From Acinetobacter sp. Ac_5812 (GTDB lineage Bacteria > Pseudomonadota > Gammaproteobacteria > Pseudomonadales > Moraxellaceae): DNA of 64,000 nt. Below, piece after piece: positions 1 through 9,035 of the stretch. The notes beneath the pieces were generated by a model that was given only the letters and a program-made list of their open reading frames with translations, was not told the origin of the DNA and did no database searches. Made by a program: the position numbers and the translations under genes. Each line of letters starts with the position of its first letter. Positions within the stretch are counted from its first letter, which is position 1. The stretch covers positions 1-64,000 of the forward strand of contig NZ_LXUK01000008.1 in assembly GCF_013072695.1 (NCBI RefSeq), in the 5' to 3' direction.

Positions 1-71
1 TGCATTCTACAGTATTTCAGATCCAACACAACCCCCTTTTTCAAATTATCTTAAATTATTAAATCAAACGA

Positions 72-1133
72 TTATTTTTTACACAAATATGGCTGAAAAT
101 GTGCAACTTGGTCGATTATTTGCTCAGTTTTATTTTTTTCTTGCCAGTGTAAAGGCCGACAATCGATATATTCACAATATCCAGAACCTTGATAGCTTTG
201 TTTGTTCCACAATAATTGATAATTAAAACTTCCTACATAACCCGCAGCTAGGCCAAATTTATAATCCCCTCGGCTTTGAGCGTGTAGTTGAAAGACCACT
301 TCTCCCTTTTCTGAATATTGCCAAATAAATTCCCGCGGCAAATACATCTCCCGTCCATTTGGGGTCTGTACTTTCGGGTAAACACGCGTCACATCTAAAA
401 TGACTTGATGATCATAGAGTATTGAATTTTGCTCATTCGACTGAATTTCAATACGAGAAAAAATAATGTTATTCCACTGATTTCTAAGTTCAGACAAGAT
501 GATCTGAAAGTCTGCACTGACCTGAATAATTTGATAGGTAAAAAAATGAAAGGCGATAAAAGGTAAGTAGATCGCTCTGGCATGTTTCAAAATGCCCTGC
601 GCTTGGATTTGATATTTTTGTTTTTTATAAATGATTTCACCTTCACATTGGCAACGCACATACCAATAATCCCCTACTCCCCATTGCAAAGCTGAATGGT
701 TTTCAATGTCAGTTCCAATATTCACTTTGAGTTGGCAACTGAGTTCTTCATCATCACGCTGAAAATAATAATTGGGGAAATCAACCTGGATTTGATCTAC
801 ATCTAAAAACTGATAACGATCTTGCTCTAATTGACACTGCTCTTTGGCGCTATAACTTTTGAGATGTCCGACTGTCGATAAGCTACTGGCAACTAAAACC
901 GTCGCAGTATCAATTGCCGTCGTGGTAATGGCACTGGCGTTATAACAAATGGGGATACGAGGTTGGCCGATTAGACTAATGAAATTTAAATAATGAAACG
1001 GTTCAGGCAAATTAGGCAAGATCAAAGCTTGATAGACGATCTTAAATAAACCTTTAGGCGGGTGAAACGTTAAGGCATCTGACTTATTGAGGTTCAGCTG
1101 CTTTAATTGATTGTTATTCATCAATATTGGCAT
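72..1133 (-). CDS. Uncharacterised protein, 353 aa
   Basis: I do not recognise a catalytic motif in this protein. It is rich in beta-strand-like stretches with many aromatic residues, has no clear signal peptide and no membrane segment, and carries cysteine pairs near the middle (a CQCEG segment) and near the C terminus (an IDCRPLHW segment). The overall look is that of the lipocalin-like DUF6670 proteins I recall from Acinetobacter, but that assignment is from memory. A GGAGG ribosome binding site lies seven bases before the chosen ATG, so this start is preferred over the internal Met at codon 5. It follows pssA on the same strand by only 16 bases, which suggests co-transcription with phospholipid synthesis. 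Confidence 0.7.
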   Translation of the reverse strand: MPILMNNNQLKQLNLNKSDALTFHPPKGLFKIVYQALILPNLPEPFHYLNFISLIGQPRIPICYNASAITTTAIDTATVLVASSLSTVGHLKSYSAKEQCQLEQDRYQFLDVDQIQVDFPNYYFQRDDEELSCQLKVNIGTDIENHSALQWGVGDYWYVRCQCEGEIIYKKQKYQIQAQGILKHARAIYLPFIAFHFFTYQIIQVSADFQIILSELRNQWNNIIFSRIEIQSNEQNSILYDHQVILDVTRVYPKVQTPNGREMYLPREFIWQYSEKGEVVFQLHAQSRGDYKFGLAAGYVGSFNYQLLWNKQSYQGSGYCEYIDCRPLHWQEKNKTEQIIDQVAHFQPYLCKK

Positions 1134-1149
1134 ACTGAACCTCCGTATT

Positions 1150-1983
1150 TTAACTTGTTATTTTGGCATCATTTTTTTTGGCAAATAGTGTCGTCACAAA
1201 TCCTGAAAGGACATAGAGGATACAGACAATCAGTATCCCTACAGGAATGTTGTACGTGATTGCAGCAAAAATCAAGACCACCGGTAACATCACGACGAAA
1301 GGTACACGCTTACGATCCATTTGTTTAAATGAATAGTATTTGATATTGGAAATCATCAATAAACCCACGGCAACCATGACCACTGAATTAATCACCTGAA
1401 TCACAATATCTTGTAAATCAAAGATAAATGGATAATCACGACCGACCCATACCAATGAAATAACAGTCACTGCCGCAAGCGGGCTGGCGATACCAATAAA
1501 GTAGCGCTTATCCACCACACCAATTTGTACATTGAAACGAGCCAAGCGGAAAGCGGCACAAGCCGTATAGATAAAACAACATGCTAAGCCGATACGTCCA
1601 AGATCATGCAAGCTCCAGCTATACATCAAAATAGCGGGTGCAACACCAAACGCCAACAAGTCAGAAAGCGAATCATATTGCTCACCGAATGCACTTTGTG
1701 CACCAATGGCACGAGCCACACGACCATCCAAACCATCAAGCAATGCAGCCAAGAAAATGGCATAGATCGCTTGATTAAAGTTTCCATTCATACTGGCAAT
1801 AATTGAATAAAAACCAGAAAGAAGTGCGGCTGTTGTAATTAAATTCGGCCATAAATAAATACCACGGCGTTTCACTTTTTGTCCTTCGTGCGTATGCTCT
1901 TCTTCTTCTACTTCAAAAGTGATTCCATCAAAAGAATGATCTTCTTTATTCAAATTAGAATCAGGTTTAAGAGAATTTGTCAT
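1150..1983 (-). CDS. pssA: CDP-diacylglycerol-serine O-phosphatidyltransferase
   Basis: Phosphatidylserine synthase of the CDP-alcohol phosphatidyltransferase family: an integral inner-membrane enzyme that makes phosphatidylserine from CDP-diacylglycerol and serine, the precursor of phosphatidylethanolamine. The signature is visible as DGLDGRVAR followed by a spaced G and DSLSD (pattern DGxxAR...GxxxDSxxD) about one third into the protein, with multiple hydrophobic helices before and after. An in-frame TTG nine bases upstream (position 1992) is too close to the GAGGA ribosome binding site, so the ATG at 1983 is the better start. The N-terminal 40 residues are acidic and probably cytoplasmic. 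The type with many membrane spans differs from the soluble E. coli PssA. Confidence 0.93.
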   Translation of the reverse strand: MTNSLKPDSNLNKEDHSFDGITFEVEEEEHTHEGQKVKRRGIYLWPNLITTAALLSGFYSIIASMNGNFNQAIYAIFLAALLDGLDGRVARAIGAQSAFGEQYDSLSDLLAFGVAPAILMYSWSLHDLGRIGLACCFIYTACAAFRLARFNVQIGVVDKRYFIGIASPLAAVTVISLVWVGRDYPFIFDLQDIVIQVINSVVMVAVGLLMISNIKYYSFKQMDRKRVPFVVMLPVVLIFAAITYNIPVGILIVCILYVLSGFVTTLFAKKNDAKITS

Positions 1984-2021
1984 TATTTTCAATTCCTCGA
2001 GAATATTTGGACATTGATGGG

Positions 2022-2879
2022 TTATTCACCCACCAACCAACGCACAGCAGCATGTCCACCATTTTCACTCATGCGCAAATGTGGAAACAACCATTGTAAT
2101 GCTTGATCCGCATCTTCTGAGAACTTCCAAGGTGGGTTAATTACCAATAAACCACAACCATTTAATCCAACTGGTGTGTCATCTGGCCATACACAAATTT
2201 CACAAATGAGCTGACGGCGAATCCCCGTTTTCATCATTTTCTTTTCAAAACGCTCAATCATGGCGCGATCTTTAATTGGATACCACACAGCAAATACACC
2301 GGTTGGCCATTTTTTATGTGCGGCTTGGAGTATTTCAACCAATTGCGGGAAATCTTTACGCTCAATTTCGTAAGGAGGGTCAATCATGACCAATCCACGC
2401 TTTTCTTTAGGCGGAATGACACCCATCAAGCCTTCATAGAAATCACGCTCATGCAAACCCGCACGTTTATCGCGAATATTAAAATACAATTGCTGAAATA
2501 CATCACGCTGCATTTCAAATATAGTCGCTTTATCAATATCACGCATGCCTTCAAGTGCAAACCAAGGTGAACCTGGATAAGCACCTTTACCCGAACCTGC
2601 ACGCATATCTTCAACAATTTTAAGATATTGTTTTACACCTTCAGGCGCATTACGTTTAATCGAATCGTCAAGCTTGACCAAACGATGGATACCCGTTAAG
2701 AATTCACCTGATTTTTGTGCTTCCGACGTAGATAAATCATATTTACCTGCACCACCATGGGTATCGATATATCGATAAGGTTTATCTTTAGCATTTAAAC
2801 GAGCGAGCAGTTGAAGCAAAAGTACATGCTTCATAACATCGGCAAAGTTACCCGCATGGAAATGGTGACGGTAATTCAT
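2022..2879 (-). CDS. rlmJ: 23S rRNA (adenine(2030)-N(6))-methyltransferase RlmJ
   Basis: SAM-dependent methyltransferase that modifies A2030 of 23S rRNA. The N terminus reads MNYRHHFHAGNFADVMKH, which is the diagnostic RlmJ (formerly YhiR/DUF519) opening, and the N6-adenine methyltransferase catalytic motif DPPYE is present near residue 168. The length of 285 aa fits the family (about 280 aa). A GAGGAA stretch lies about 14 bases before the ATG. The gene has its own start 39 bases before the pssA start and may be in the same transcript. Its 5' flank runs into a MITE-like repeat. Confidence 0.95.
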   Translation of the reverse strand: MNYRHHFHAGNFADVMKHVLLLQLLARLNAKDKPYRYIDTHGGAGKYDLSTSEAQKSGEFLTGIHRLVKLDDSIKRNAPEGVKQYLKIVEDMRAGSGKGAYPGSPWFALEGMRDIDKATIFEMQRDVFQQLYFNIRDKRAGLHERDFYEGLMGVIPPKEKRGLVMIDPPYEIERKDFPQLVEILQAAHKKWPTGVFAVWYPIKDRAMIERFEKKMMKTGIRRQLICEICVWPDDTPVGLNGCGLLVINPPWKFSEDADQALQWLFPHLRMSENGGHAAVRWLVGE

Positions 2880-2924
2880 GTTGACAATTTATTCCTCAAT
2901 TCAGCAGGTAGTTTAACATGAAAA

Positions 2925-3252
2925 TAGGGGCCGATGACATTTCACCTTGCGAGCTCTAGCTCTCATTGCGACTGTAGACATTTTTTAGCTGATACAAGGC
3001 ATGGTTTACGAAATTTAGTATCCTAAATGAGAAAAACATAACGCTGTAGCAGCAAAAAATGTCACAGTCCTTGAGCTTCGCCTTGCGCTGCAATCAAAGC
3101 AATGCTTTGCTTTTGCTCAGGGTTATAGCTAAAACCACCCTAAACTTCGTTATGAAACTTGACAAGGGAATCGCCATTGCCTACGTTCCATGCCTCGTTT
3201 ATGTCGTTTTAACTTATAACGCAAAGCATGGTTGAAACGTCAGCAGCCCCTA
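2925..3252. repeat. MITE-like element, long copy, with imperfect terminal inverted repeats and TA ends
   Basis: This 440-base intergenic region between rlmJ and the oxygenase gene contains no credible ORF. Its ends form an imperfect inverted repeat: TAGGGGCCGATGACATTTCA on the left, and TAGGGGCTGCTGACGTTTCA when the right end is read on the other strand. TA dinucleotides sit at both ends. Internal segments near 2941-2960 and 3083-3130 resemble the shorter copy at 31861-31968. The structure fits a non-autonomous miniature transposable element. The TA ends would suit an IS630/mariner-type parent, but no transposase is present in the window to confirm that. Confidence 0.65.
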
Positions 3253-3321
3253 AATTATTCTTTAGCGTTGATGTGATCGTCTAAAATTGCCCTATAACCG
3301 AACCTAAGTCACTGGAGTACT

Positions 3322-3948
3322 ATGCAAGCAACAACTCTCCCATCCGCATTAAATCTTCAGTCTTGGAATCTGGATCAAGTGCTGGATAATCTAAATGAAT
3401 TTGGCTTTGCCTTGATTGATCAAGTGTATTCAGATGAGTATATACAAGCACTTGCACATGAATGTAGCACTCATCTTGCAGAATTCAGAGCAGCTGGCAT
3501 ACAAAATGGGGTGGTCAGCCATATCCGTAGTGATCATATTTTATGGATTGATGGGCAACTACCCATTGCACAACAGCATTTACAGACCTTAGAGCACCTA
3601 TCTCAAGCGTTGAATCAGGCTTTCTATTTAGGCATTAAAGAAGTCGAAGCACATTTCGCCTGTTATAACGCAGGTGAGTTTTATGCCTTACACCGAGATA
3701 ACCCACAGCAAAAAAATGATCGTATGATTTCGACGGTATTCTATTTGCATGAAAGTTGGCAAGAGGATTGGGGTGGTCAATTACGATTGCAGGATAAGCA
3801 TGATCAATGGCATGTCATCCAACCGCAACCGAATCGTCTGGCGATTTTTCAAAGCGATATCTTGCACGAAGTACTGCTCTCTAAACAGCAACGTTTATCA
3901 ATCACGGCATGGCTACGCAGTGGCAGTTCAATTTGGAATAAAGCTTAA
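3322..3948 (+). CDS. 2-oxoglutarate/Fe(II)-dependent oxygenase, prolyl-4-hydroxylase type
   Basis: Probable soluble 2OG-Fe(II) dioxygenase of 208 aa. The metal-binding facial triad can be read as H124-x-D126 (in YALHRDN) and H182 (in ILHEVL), followed by R191 in RLSITAWLRS, the usual position of the 2-oxoglutarate-binding arginine. The N-terminal 100 residues are helical and lead into the double-stranded beta-helix core. The substrate is unknown; bacterial relatives hydroxylate proline or other residues in proteins. A CTGGAG ribosome binding site is present seven bases before the ATG. The gene stands alone downstream of the MITE-like element, which may affect its promoter. Confidence 0.85.
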   Translation: MQATTLPSALNLQSWNLDQVLDNLNEFGFALIDQVYSDEYIQALAHECSTHLAEFRAAGIQNGVVSHIRSDHILWIDGQLPIAQQHLQTLEHLSQALNQAFYLGIKEVEAHFACYNAGEFYALHRDNPQQKNDRMISTVFYLHESWQEDWGGQLRLQDKHDQWHVIQPQPNRLAIFQSDILHEVLLSKQQRLSITAWLRSGSSIWNKA

Positions 3949-4010
3949 ACCCTTTAAATTCCTAAAAACACCCTTATATACCCCGCATAACTGACGATTT
4001 TGGATCCATA

Positions 4011-4538
4011 ATGTCGAATGAAACTCAACAAGTGATTGCTCGAATTGGTGAAACAGACCAACTCTATTTAGACAGCAATACTCCCGAACTTGCTCTAGAG
4101 CGTGCTGACCTACGTTTGCAATTAGTGGTACTGAGTCATATTCGTCAGGAACAATTGCATTTCTTGCAAGAAGCAATCGTGCTCATTGAACAAGCTCGTG
4201 TTGAATATGATGAAATGCCATTAAGCTTGTATTTGAATTTGTCTTTATGTTTAGCCAAAGCCTATATGATTTACTTTGAGCTCACTAAAGAGCAGCGTTT
4301 TGCTTTAATTACACAACAAATTCTTAAACCTTTGGCATATACAGAACACTTAGATATTTATTTCTTCTTGGCTTACGCTTCAGCTGCTAAGCAAGAACTA
4401 GCACTAACACGGCATTGGCTAACGAAATACGTATCTTGCTTGGATCATGATTTAGAGTTATTACAACTCCACCCTGCATTTAATGCCATACGCCAAGAAG
4501 ATTGGTTTAAAACCTTGATTCAAAAAAAAGCTCACTAA
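4011..4538 (+). CDS. Uncharacterised helical protein, 175 aa
   Basis: Not recognised. The protein is almost entirely alpha-helical by eye, acidic in its N-terminal half, with no signal peptide or membrane span. The pairs of helices (for example LSLYLNLSLCLAKAYMIYFEL and the segment around ALTRHWLTKYV) suggest a TPR-like or other helical-repeat fold. It lies 62 bases after the oxygenase gene on the same strand, so the two may share a transcript. The ORF is clean and its codon use matches neighbouring genes, so I consider it real. Confidence 0.7.
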   Translation: MSNETQQVIARIGETDQLYLDSNTPELALERADLRLQLVVLSHIRQEQLHFLQEAIVLIEQARVEYDEMPLSLYLNLSLCLAKAYMIYFELTKEQRFALITQQILKPLAYTEHLDIYFFLAYASAAKQELALTRHWLTKYVSCLDHDLELLQLHPAFNAIRQEDWFKTLIQKKAH

Positions 4539-4560
4539 TGTGAACTTTTTTTATATTTGA

Positions 4561-4803
4561 CTATCTTGTGCTATCGACATGCAGTTGTTGATTCAACTCA
4601 TCAATCACGATCGCCCACTCATCATCTTTATCCCAGTGACTTTTGAGAAAATCACGCTGTCCTGCACTCCAGAACTCAGCTTCATGTAACTTTTGATCAG
4701 CGGGTAGTTGGTGGGTTTTCACAAAGTTTTCGATTGCTGCCTCATCAGCCCCAAGCCCGAGTTGTTCAAATAAAAGCTCAAGTGTCGGTTGCTGTTCAAA
4801 CAT
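4561..4803 (-). CDS. DUF2789 family protein
   Basis: Small acidic protein of 80 aa beginning MFEQQPTLELLFEQLGL, which matches DUF2789, a family of unknown function found in gamma-proteobacteria. It carries the expected FWSAGQRDFL segment. A longer reading frame exists upstream, but GGAGAATAACA lies directly before the ATG at 4803, which fixes this start. It faces the preceding gene tail to tail with a 22-base gap and has no obvious operon partner. Confidence 0.88.
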   Translation of the reverse strand: MFEQQPTLELLFEQLGLGADEAAIENFVKTHQLPADQKLHEAEFWSAGQRDFLKSHWDKDDEWAIVIDELNQQLHVDSTR

Positions 4804-4913
4804 TGTTATTCTCCAAATCATGTCCTTTATCAAAATAATCTAACAGCAAATCACCTTGGTATGCAGCGATAGGTCTATCTTTTCTTGTTGTTTTTTGTGT
4901 TTATTGGCATAAA

Positions 4914-4940
4914 AAAAGCACTCTCGAGGAGAGTGCTTTC
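4914..4940. terminator. Hairpin terminator downstream of mdh
   Basis: An AAAGCACTCTC arm pairs with GAGAGTGCTTT across a minimal loop, with A-rich sequence on the left that becomes the U tract for the minus-strand mdh transcript. It lies 20 bases past the mdh stop codon. Confidence 0.85.
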
Positions 4941-4959
4941 AATTTATCAAAAAGATAAA

Positions 4960-5946
4960 TTATTTTACCATGTCAGCAATTGCTGCACGCTCTTCTTCAA
5001 GCTCATTCAGCGTGAAGTTAATACGTTCACGGCTGAACTCATCAATTTCTAAACCTTGAACGATTTTGTATTCACCGTTTTCAGTCGTTACAGGGAAACC
5101 AAACATTACGCCTTCTGGAATACCATAAGAACCATCAGATGGAATACCCATAGTTACCCATTTGCCGTTTGTGCCTAATGCCCAGTCACGCATATGGTCG
5201 ATTGCAGCATTTGCAGCTGAAGCAGCTGAAGACAAACCACGTGCTTCGATGATCGCAGCACCACGTTTACCAACAGTTGGAAGGAACACATCTTTGTTCC
5301 ATGCTGCATCGTTGATTTTGTCTTTTAAGCTTACGCCATTTGCAGTTGCAAAACGGTAGTCAGCGTACATAGTTGGAGAGTGGTTACCCCAAACAGTCAT
5401 GTCTTCGATGTCAGAAACTGCAACACCTGCTTTTTGAGCAAGTTGAGTTAATGCACGGTTGTGGTCAAGACGTAACATTGCGGTAAAGTTTTTCGCTGGA
5501 AGATCTGGAGCAGATTTCATTGCGATGTATGCATTGGTGTTTGCTGGGTTACCAACAACCAATACTTTAACGTCACGGCTCGCAACTTCGTTAAGTGCTT
5601 GACCTTGGCCGATAAAGATTTCGCCATTCACTTTCAACAAGTCAGCACGTTCCATACCAGGACCACGTGGGCGAGAACCAACTAATAACGCATAGTCAGC
5701 ATCTTTAAATGCAACTTTAGGATCATCAGTCCCGATCATGCCTGCCAATAATGGGAAAGCACAGTCATCAAGTTCCATCATCACGCCTTTAAGCGCTTGT
5801 TGAGCTTTCTCAAAAGGAACTTCAAGCAATTGTAAAATTACTGGTTGATCTTTACCTAGCATTTCACCGCTTGCGATACGGAATAATAAGCTATAACCAA
5901 TTTGACCAGCAGCGCCTGTAACGGCTACACGAACGGGTTGCTTCAT
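4960..5946 (-). CDS. mdh: Malate dehydrogenase
   Basis: NAD-dependent malate dehydrogenase of the TCA cycle, 328 aa, of the LDH-like type 2 group. Visible motifs are the Rossmann loop [10 protein letters not shown] at residues 10-19, the substrate loop [14 protein letters not shown], the [11 protein letters not shown] segment, LRLDHNRA, and the catalytic histidine in WGNHSPTMY. The ATG at 5946 is preceded by GGAGAATATCAC; an upstream in-frame start would add ten residues with no ribosome binding site. The 5' leader contains an 8-bp inverted repeat (CGATTGAA / TTCAATCG at 5976-6002), a possible regulatory site. Confidence 0.97.
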   Translation of the reverse strand: MKQPVRVAVTGAAGQIGYSLLFRIASGEMLGKDQPVILQLLEVPFEKAQQALKGVMMELDDCAFPLLAGMIGTDDPKVAFKDADYALLVGSRPRGPGMERADLLKVNGEIFIGQGQALNEVASRDVKVLVVGNPANTNAYIAMKSAPDLPAKNFTAMLRLDHNRALTQLAQKAGVAVSDIEDMTVWGNHSPTMYADYRFATANGVSLKDKINDAAWNKDVFLPTVGKRGAAIIEARGLSSAASAANAAIDHMRDWALGTNGKWVTMGIPSDGSYGIPEGVMFGFPVTTENGEYKIVQGLEIDEFSRERINFTLNELEEERAAIADMVK

Positions 5947-5975
5947 GTGATATTCTCCAATGAGATGCGTTTGCA

Positions 5976-6002
5976 CGATTGAACGCTATTATTATTCAAT
6001 CG
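5976..6002. promoter_or_regulatory. mdh: Inverted repeat in the mdh leader
   Basis: CGATTGAA at 5976-5983 and TTCAATCG at 5995-6002 are perfect 8-bp inverted arms with an 11-base spacer, starting 30 bases upstream of the mdh ATG. It could be an operator or an RNA stem; the cognate factor is unknown. Confidence 0.35.
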
Positions 6003-6113
6003 AATTATCATAAACGGCAAAGATTGTACTCTAAAGCGAATACAGATGCATGTAAAAGAGAATGAATTTCAACGAAAGTCTAATAGAAAATACAAATCAA
6101 ACTAGGTAAATAC

Positions 6114-6749
6114 CTAGTAACTGCCTTTAATGGTAAATTCACTTGGACAGCCCGTCACAATATGGCTTGCGCATTGTTTATATTGACCATTTTTCTGATA
6201 ACAAACGCGTATTTCAGTTAAGACTGAATCAAATCTCGATGACTGGCAAGTAAAGCGAATTCCATTCGGCGGTAATGAAGGATTGAGCTTGGTAAATTGC
6301 TGTCTTAAACTTTCCTTTTGCACTTCAATGGTATTCGGGCTGGTCAAATCTGCAGGAATTTTTAAGCGCTCTGCAAAGTTAATAACGGTTCTAAAATATT
6401 GACTGGCATTCATTGGCATACACCCACCCACATCCTGCCATAACTGCACACGGGCATTTTCATCTGGCATGACACGCGCCACCACCTTGGCTTGTAAAGG
6501 TGAGAGTTTGGCAGATGTTTTAGTTGAGCAATCTCGGTTGAGCGGTACTTCAGGCAATAAACTTGCAATCGTGAGGGAATAGCCTTCCAGACATTTACGT
6601 TGCTTTTGTCTTGATGAATCAAAAGAGCAAGCAGCAGGTGTCATTTGTACATGCATGACATAGCCTGCAACGTCTAGATTACTCGCAGCATGTAATGGAG
6701 CACTGAAAGAGAAGACCAAGTAACAAGCGAATGCCTGTAGCGATCTCAT
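6114..6749 (-). CDS. Secreted RNase T2 (RNase I) homologue lacking the catalytic residues
   Basis: A 211-aa exported protein with a signal peptide (MRSLQAFACYLVFSFSAPLHA, residues 1-21, AxA-type cleavage). The remaining sequence follows the RNase T2 layout of E. coli RNase I: spaced cysteines, VMPDEN, TxINFAERL, FTCQSS, LTEIRVCY and a final C-terminal cysteine pattern. However, the first catalytic block (normally xxIHGLWP) reads LTIASLLPE at residues 59-67, and the second (normally EYAKHGAC-like) reads LWQDVGGC at 103-110, so both catalytic histidines and the lysine are missing. The family assignment is from recollection of RNase I. The start at 6749 has AAAGGG upstream; an alternative ATG at 6800 would give a longer, less typical N terminus. 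Confidence 0.68.
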   Translation of the reverse strand: MRSLQAFACYLVFSFSAPLHAASNLDVAGYVMHVQMTPAACSFDSSRQKQRKCLEGYSLTIASLLPEVPLNRDCSTKTSAKLSPLQAKVVARVMPDENARVQLWQDVGGCMPMNASQYFRTVINFAERLKIPADLTSPNTIEVQKESLRQQFTKLNPSLPPNGIRFTCQSSRFDSVLTEIRVCYQKNGQYKQCASHIVTGCPSEFTIKGSY

Positions 6750-6827
6750 CAACTGCCCTTTGAGTAATTCGATTGGTTTCATCAAATGCAAAAACTTCAT
6801 TGTTTCACTTAAACATCTTGCTGTGTC

Positions 6828-8819
6828 TTAAGGCCCACTACGTACAGGAATCGTGCTCATTCGCTTTTCTAACGATTGCGATCCCTGCCCTAATACCACA
6901 CCATAATGTGTAGCGTTGGTCATGACATGTTTAACATAGTCACGTGTTTCCAATAATGGAATGGTTTCAGTGTATTGATCTGCTGCCATATTCTGAGCAT
7001 CAGGTTGCCAACGGCGTGCACGATTTGGGCCCGCGTTATAACCCGCTGTTGCCAATACCGCATTACCACTCAACTGACTTTGAATCATTGAAAGATAATA
7101 GGTCCCGTATCGAATATTGGTGTTCATTTCACTCAATGCCGCAGGATTATAAGTTTCACCCATTTGTCTTGCGATCAGTTTTGCCGTGTTTGGCATAATC
7201 TGCATTAAACCACCTGCCCCAACATGGGAACGTGCAGAGGTGACAAAACGACTCTCTTGGCGCATTAAACCATAGGCCCATGCTGGATCAATACCTGCAT
7301 TGTAACTATGACTGGTGACATTGCTACGATGTGGCGTGGCATAGCGATAAGTGTCGTTATGTCGAGACGTGGTACGATCCGCTGCATAGATTGCACGATC
7401 ATACCAACCGACATCATGCGCGCGTTTCGCGGCAGCTAAAAGCAGACCATCGTCGTGTTGCAAATAGGCTTGGCGAACCGCCCAGTTCCACTCACGATTG
7501 GTATAATTGGCAGGTGCATTGACATCTCTTAATGCAAACGCACGTCTAAAATGGATATTTTGATTCAGGCGTTGAATATCCTGAGTACTTGGCTGTTCAT
7601 TATATGGCTGATGATTATAACGTTCACCTAGGCGATCTTTCGCCAACAAGTTATGGTAGTCATCCCCAGCTTGTGCCAATTTGCGATAGATCTGCTGTGC
7701 AGCCTGTTTAGAGCCGCCATCTGAACGCTGTTCCGATGCACGTGCCAACCAATACTGCCAACGATCTTCCTGCTTTTGTGTCACCGACATCGCATCAATT
7801 GCACGAATCACACTTTCCCACGCCCCGAAACGAATCGCCTGACGCGCATAAATTTCAGCTTCTTCAGGGCTAAATGGATAACCATAACTTTGATCATAAG
7901 CATTTAACACTTCACGATTAAAGCCATTTTTCATCACAGTCGTACCGCCGACATAACCAATGGTGCGATATAAATATTGTTGTACGGGTTGTGGTACATC
8001 TTGAACAGCACGCTGCACATTGCCCAAGGCATTGGTTAAATCGCTATCTGCAACACGTCCCAAGGCAAAGATCAAATAAGCATAATCGGCATCATTCGAC
8101 TTCGGTGCACTCCACAGATAACCCAATGGATTGGCTTGAATTTGGTTAAACTGTGCTAAAGAAAGGTTTAAGCCCATGGTTTGAGCGGTGGCAATCGCGG
8201 GACCAGATTGGCCTGCACGTAATTGTCCCCATAAGCGTTGTTGACGGTCTTGTGCAGTCATTAGTGGACTAGACAACATCAAACGCCCCAAACCATTACA
8301 TGATTCAGGCTGAGAATTGGTTGCTAACCAAATGTCTTTATATTCTGCAAAAACTAGACTATCGCCTGTTTTTGCACGAACTTGTGCAACAGCACAGCTT
8401 TCTTCTTGATCTGGATTGGTGACATAACTCAGTACAGGCTTAGCATCAGCAAAGCTTCCGAGTTTGACTTTTTCTTCCACGTAATCGGCAGAGAGTTTTT
8501 CCGCCATCGCTGATTGTGGATAGCGTTGCGCAAAGCTAATAATCGAAGATGCAGGTTGAAAACCGAGATTGGTGTTCAGTTTCCAATATTCTGGATAATA
8601 ACCCAAAGCATCATTTTGCATGTCAGATTGGTACTGATCGAGCAAAGCAGTATTGCTTGCATTGGCAGCACGCAAAGCATCATTAAATTGTTCATCTAAA
8701 GCATAGACAGACGAGCATGCGATCATTCCTCCCATTGCAATAAAACAACGGAAGCTCTTCTTGTTATTCAATTTATGAGTTACGGTTGTTCTAAAATCAC
8801 GCTGCTTTTTCATCTTCAT
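6828..8819 (-). CDS. slt: Soluble lytic murein transglycosylase
   Basis: Periplasmic lytic transglycosylase that cleaves the MurNAc-GlcNAc bond of peptidoglycan with formation of 1,6-anhydro-MurNAc. The N terminus has a signal peptide ending around SSVYA. The central part, about residues 40-480, is a long alpha-helical superhelix as in Slt70. The C-terminal catalytic SLT domain shows AYGLMRQESRF with the catalytic glutamate, then SHVGAGGLMQIMP and AGYNAGPNRARRW. Length is 663 aa against about 645 in E. coli. The ATG at 8819 is preferred over an in-frame TTG immediately upstream; a second ATG lies two codons further in. Divergent from miaB. Confidence 0.93.
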   Translation of the reverse strand: MKMKKQRDFRTTVTHKLNNKKSFRCFIAMGGMIACSSVYALDEQFNDALRAANASNTALLDQYQSDMQNDALGYYPEYWKLNTNLGFQPASSIISFAQRYPQSAMAEKLSADYVEEKVKLGSFADAKPVLSYVTNPDQEESCAVAQVRAKTGDSLVFAEYKDIWLATNSQPESCNGLGRLMLSSPLMTAQDRQQRLWGQLRAGQSGPAIATAQTMGLNLSLAQFNQIQANPLGYLWSAPKSNDADYAYLIFALGRVADSDLTNALGNVQRAVQDVPQPVQQYLYRTIGYVGGTTVMKNGFNREVLNAYDQSYGYPFSPEEAEIYARQAIRFGAWESVIRAIDAMSVTQKQEDRWQYWLARASEQRSDGGSKQAAQQIYRKLAQAGDDYHNLLAKDRLGERYNHQPYNEQPSTQDIQRLNQNIHFRRAFALRDVNAPANYTNREWNWAVRQAYLQHDDGLLLAAAKRAHDVGWYDRAIYAADRTTSRHNDTYRYATPHRSNVTSHSYNAGIDPAWAYGLMRQESRFVTSARSHVGAGGLMQIMPNTAKLIARQMGETYNPAALSEMNTNIRYGTYYLSMIQSQLSGNAVLATAGYNAGPNRARRWQPDAQNMAADQYTETIPLLETRDYVKHVMTNATHYGVVLGQGSQSLEKRMSTIPVRSGP

Positions 8820-8991
8820 CAATATCTATGCCCAATTTTGCCCTGCCATTATAGTGTAATAAGTCTGGCCTTCCACTATTGTTGTGTTATGTAAATTACT
8901 GATTCATATTCATTAAAATTCACGCAATTTTATTCACAAACTGTCCATTTTTGTCAGTTTTTTATTCTCTGCGTTCGATCTAAAATACTGC

Positions 8992-8997
8992 TATAAT
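8992..8997 (+). promoter_or_regulatory. miaB: Candidate -10 element for miaB
   Basis: A perfect TATAAT hexamer stands 38 bases before the miaB start codon. No good -35 box is found at the usual distance, so the promoter call is tentative. Confidence 0.45.
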
Positions 8998-9035
8998 CCG
9001 CCGTTTATTTAAATCCACCTTGTTTAGGAGCCTGC

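Noticed and set aside
2925..3252. CRISPR-like or REP-type repeat
   Set aside because: No regularly spaced direct repeats; the similarity is confined to the ends and to one distant related copy.
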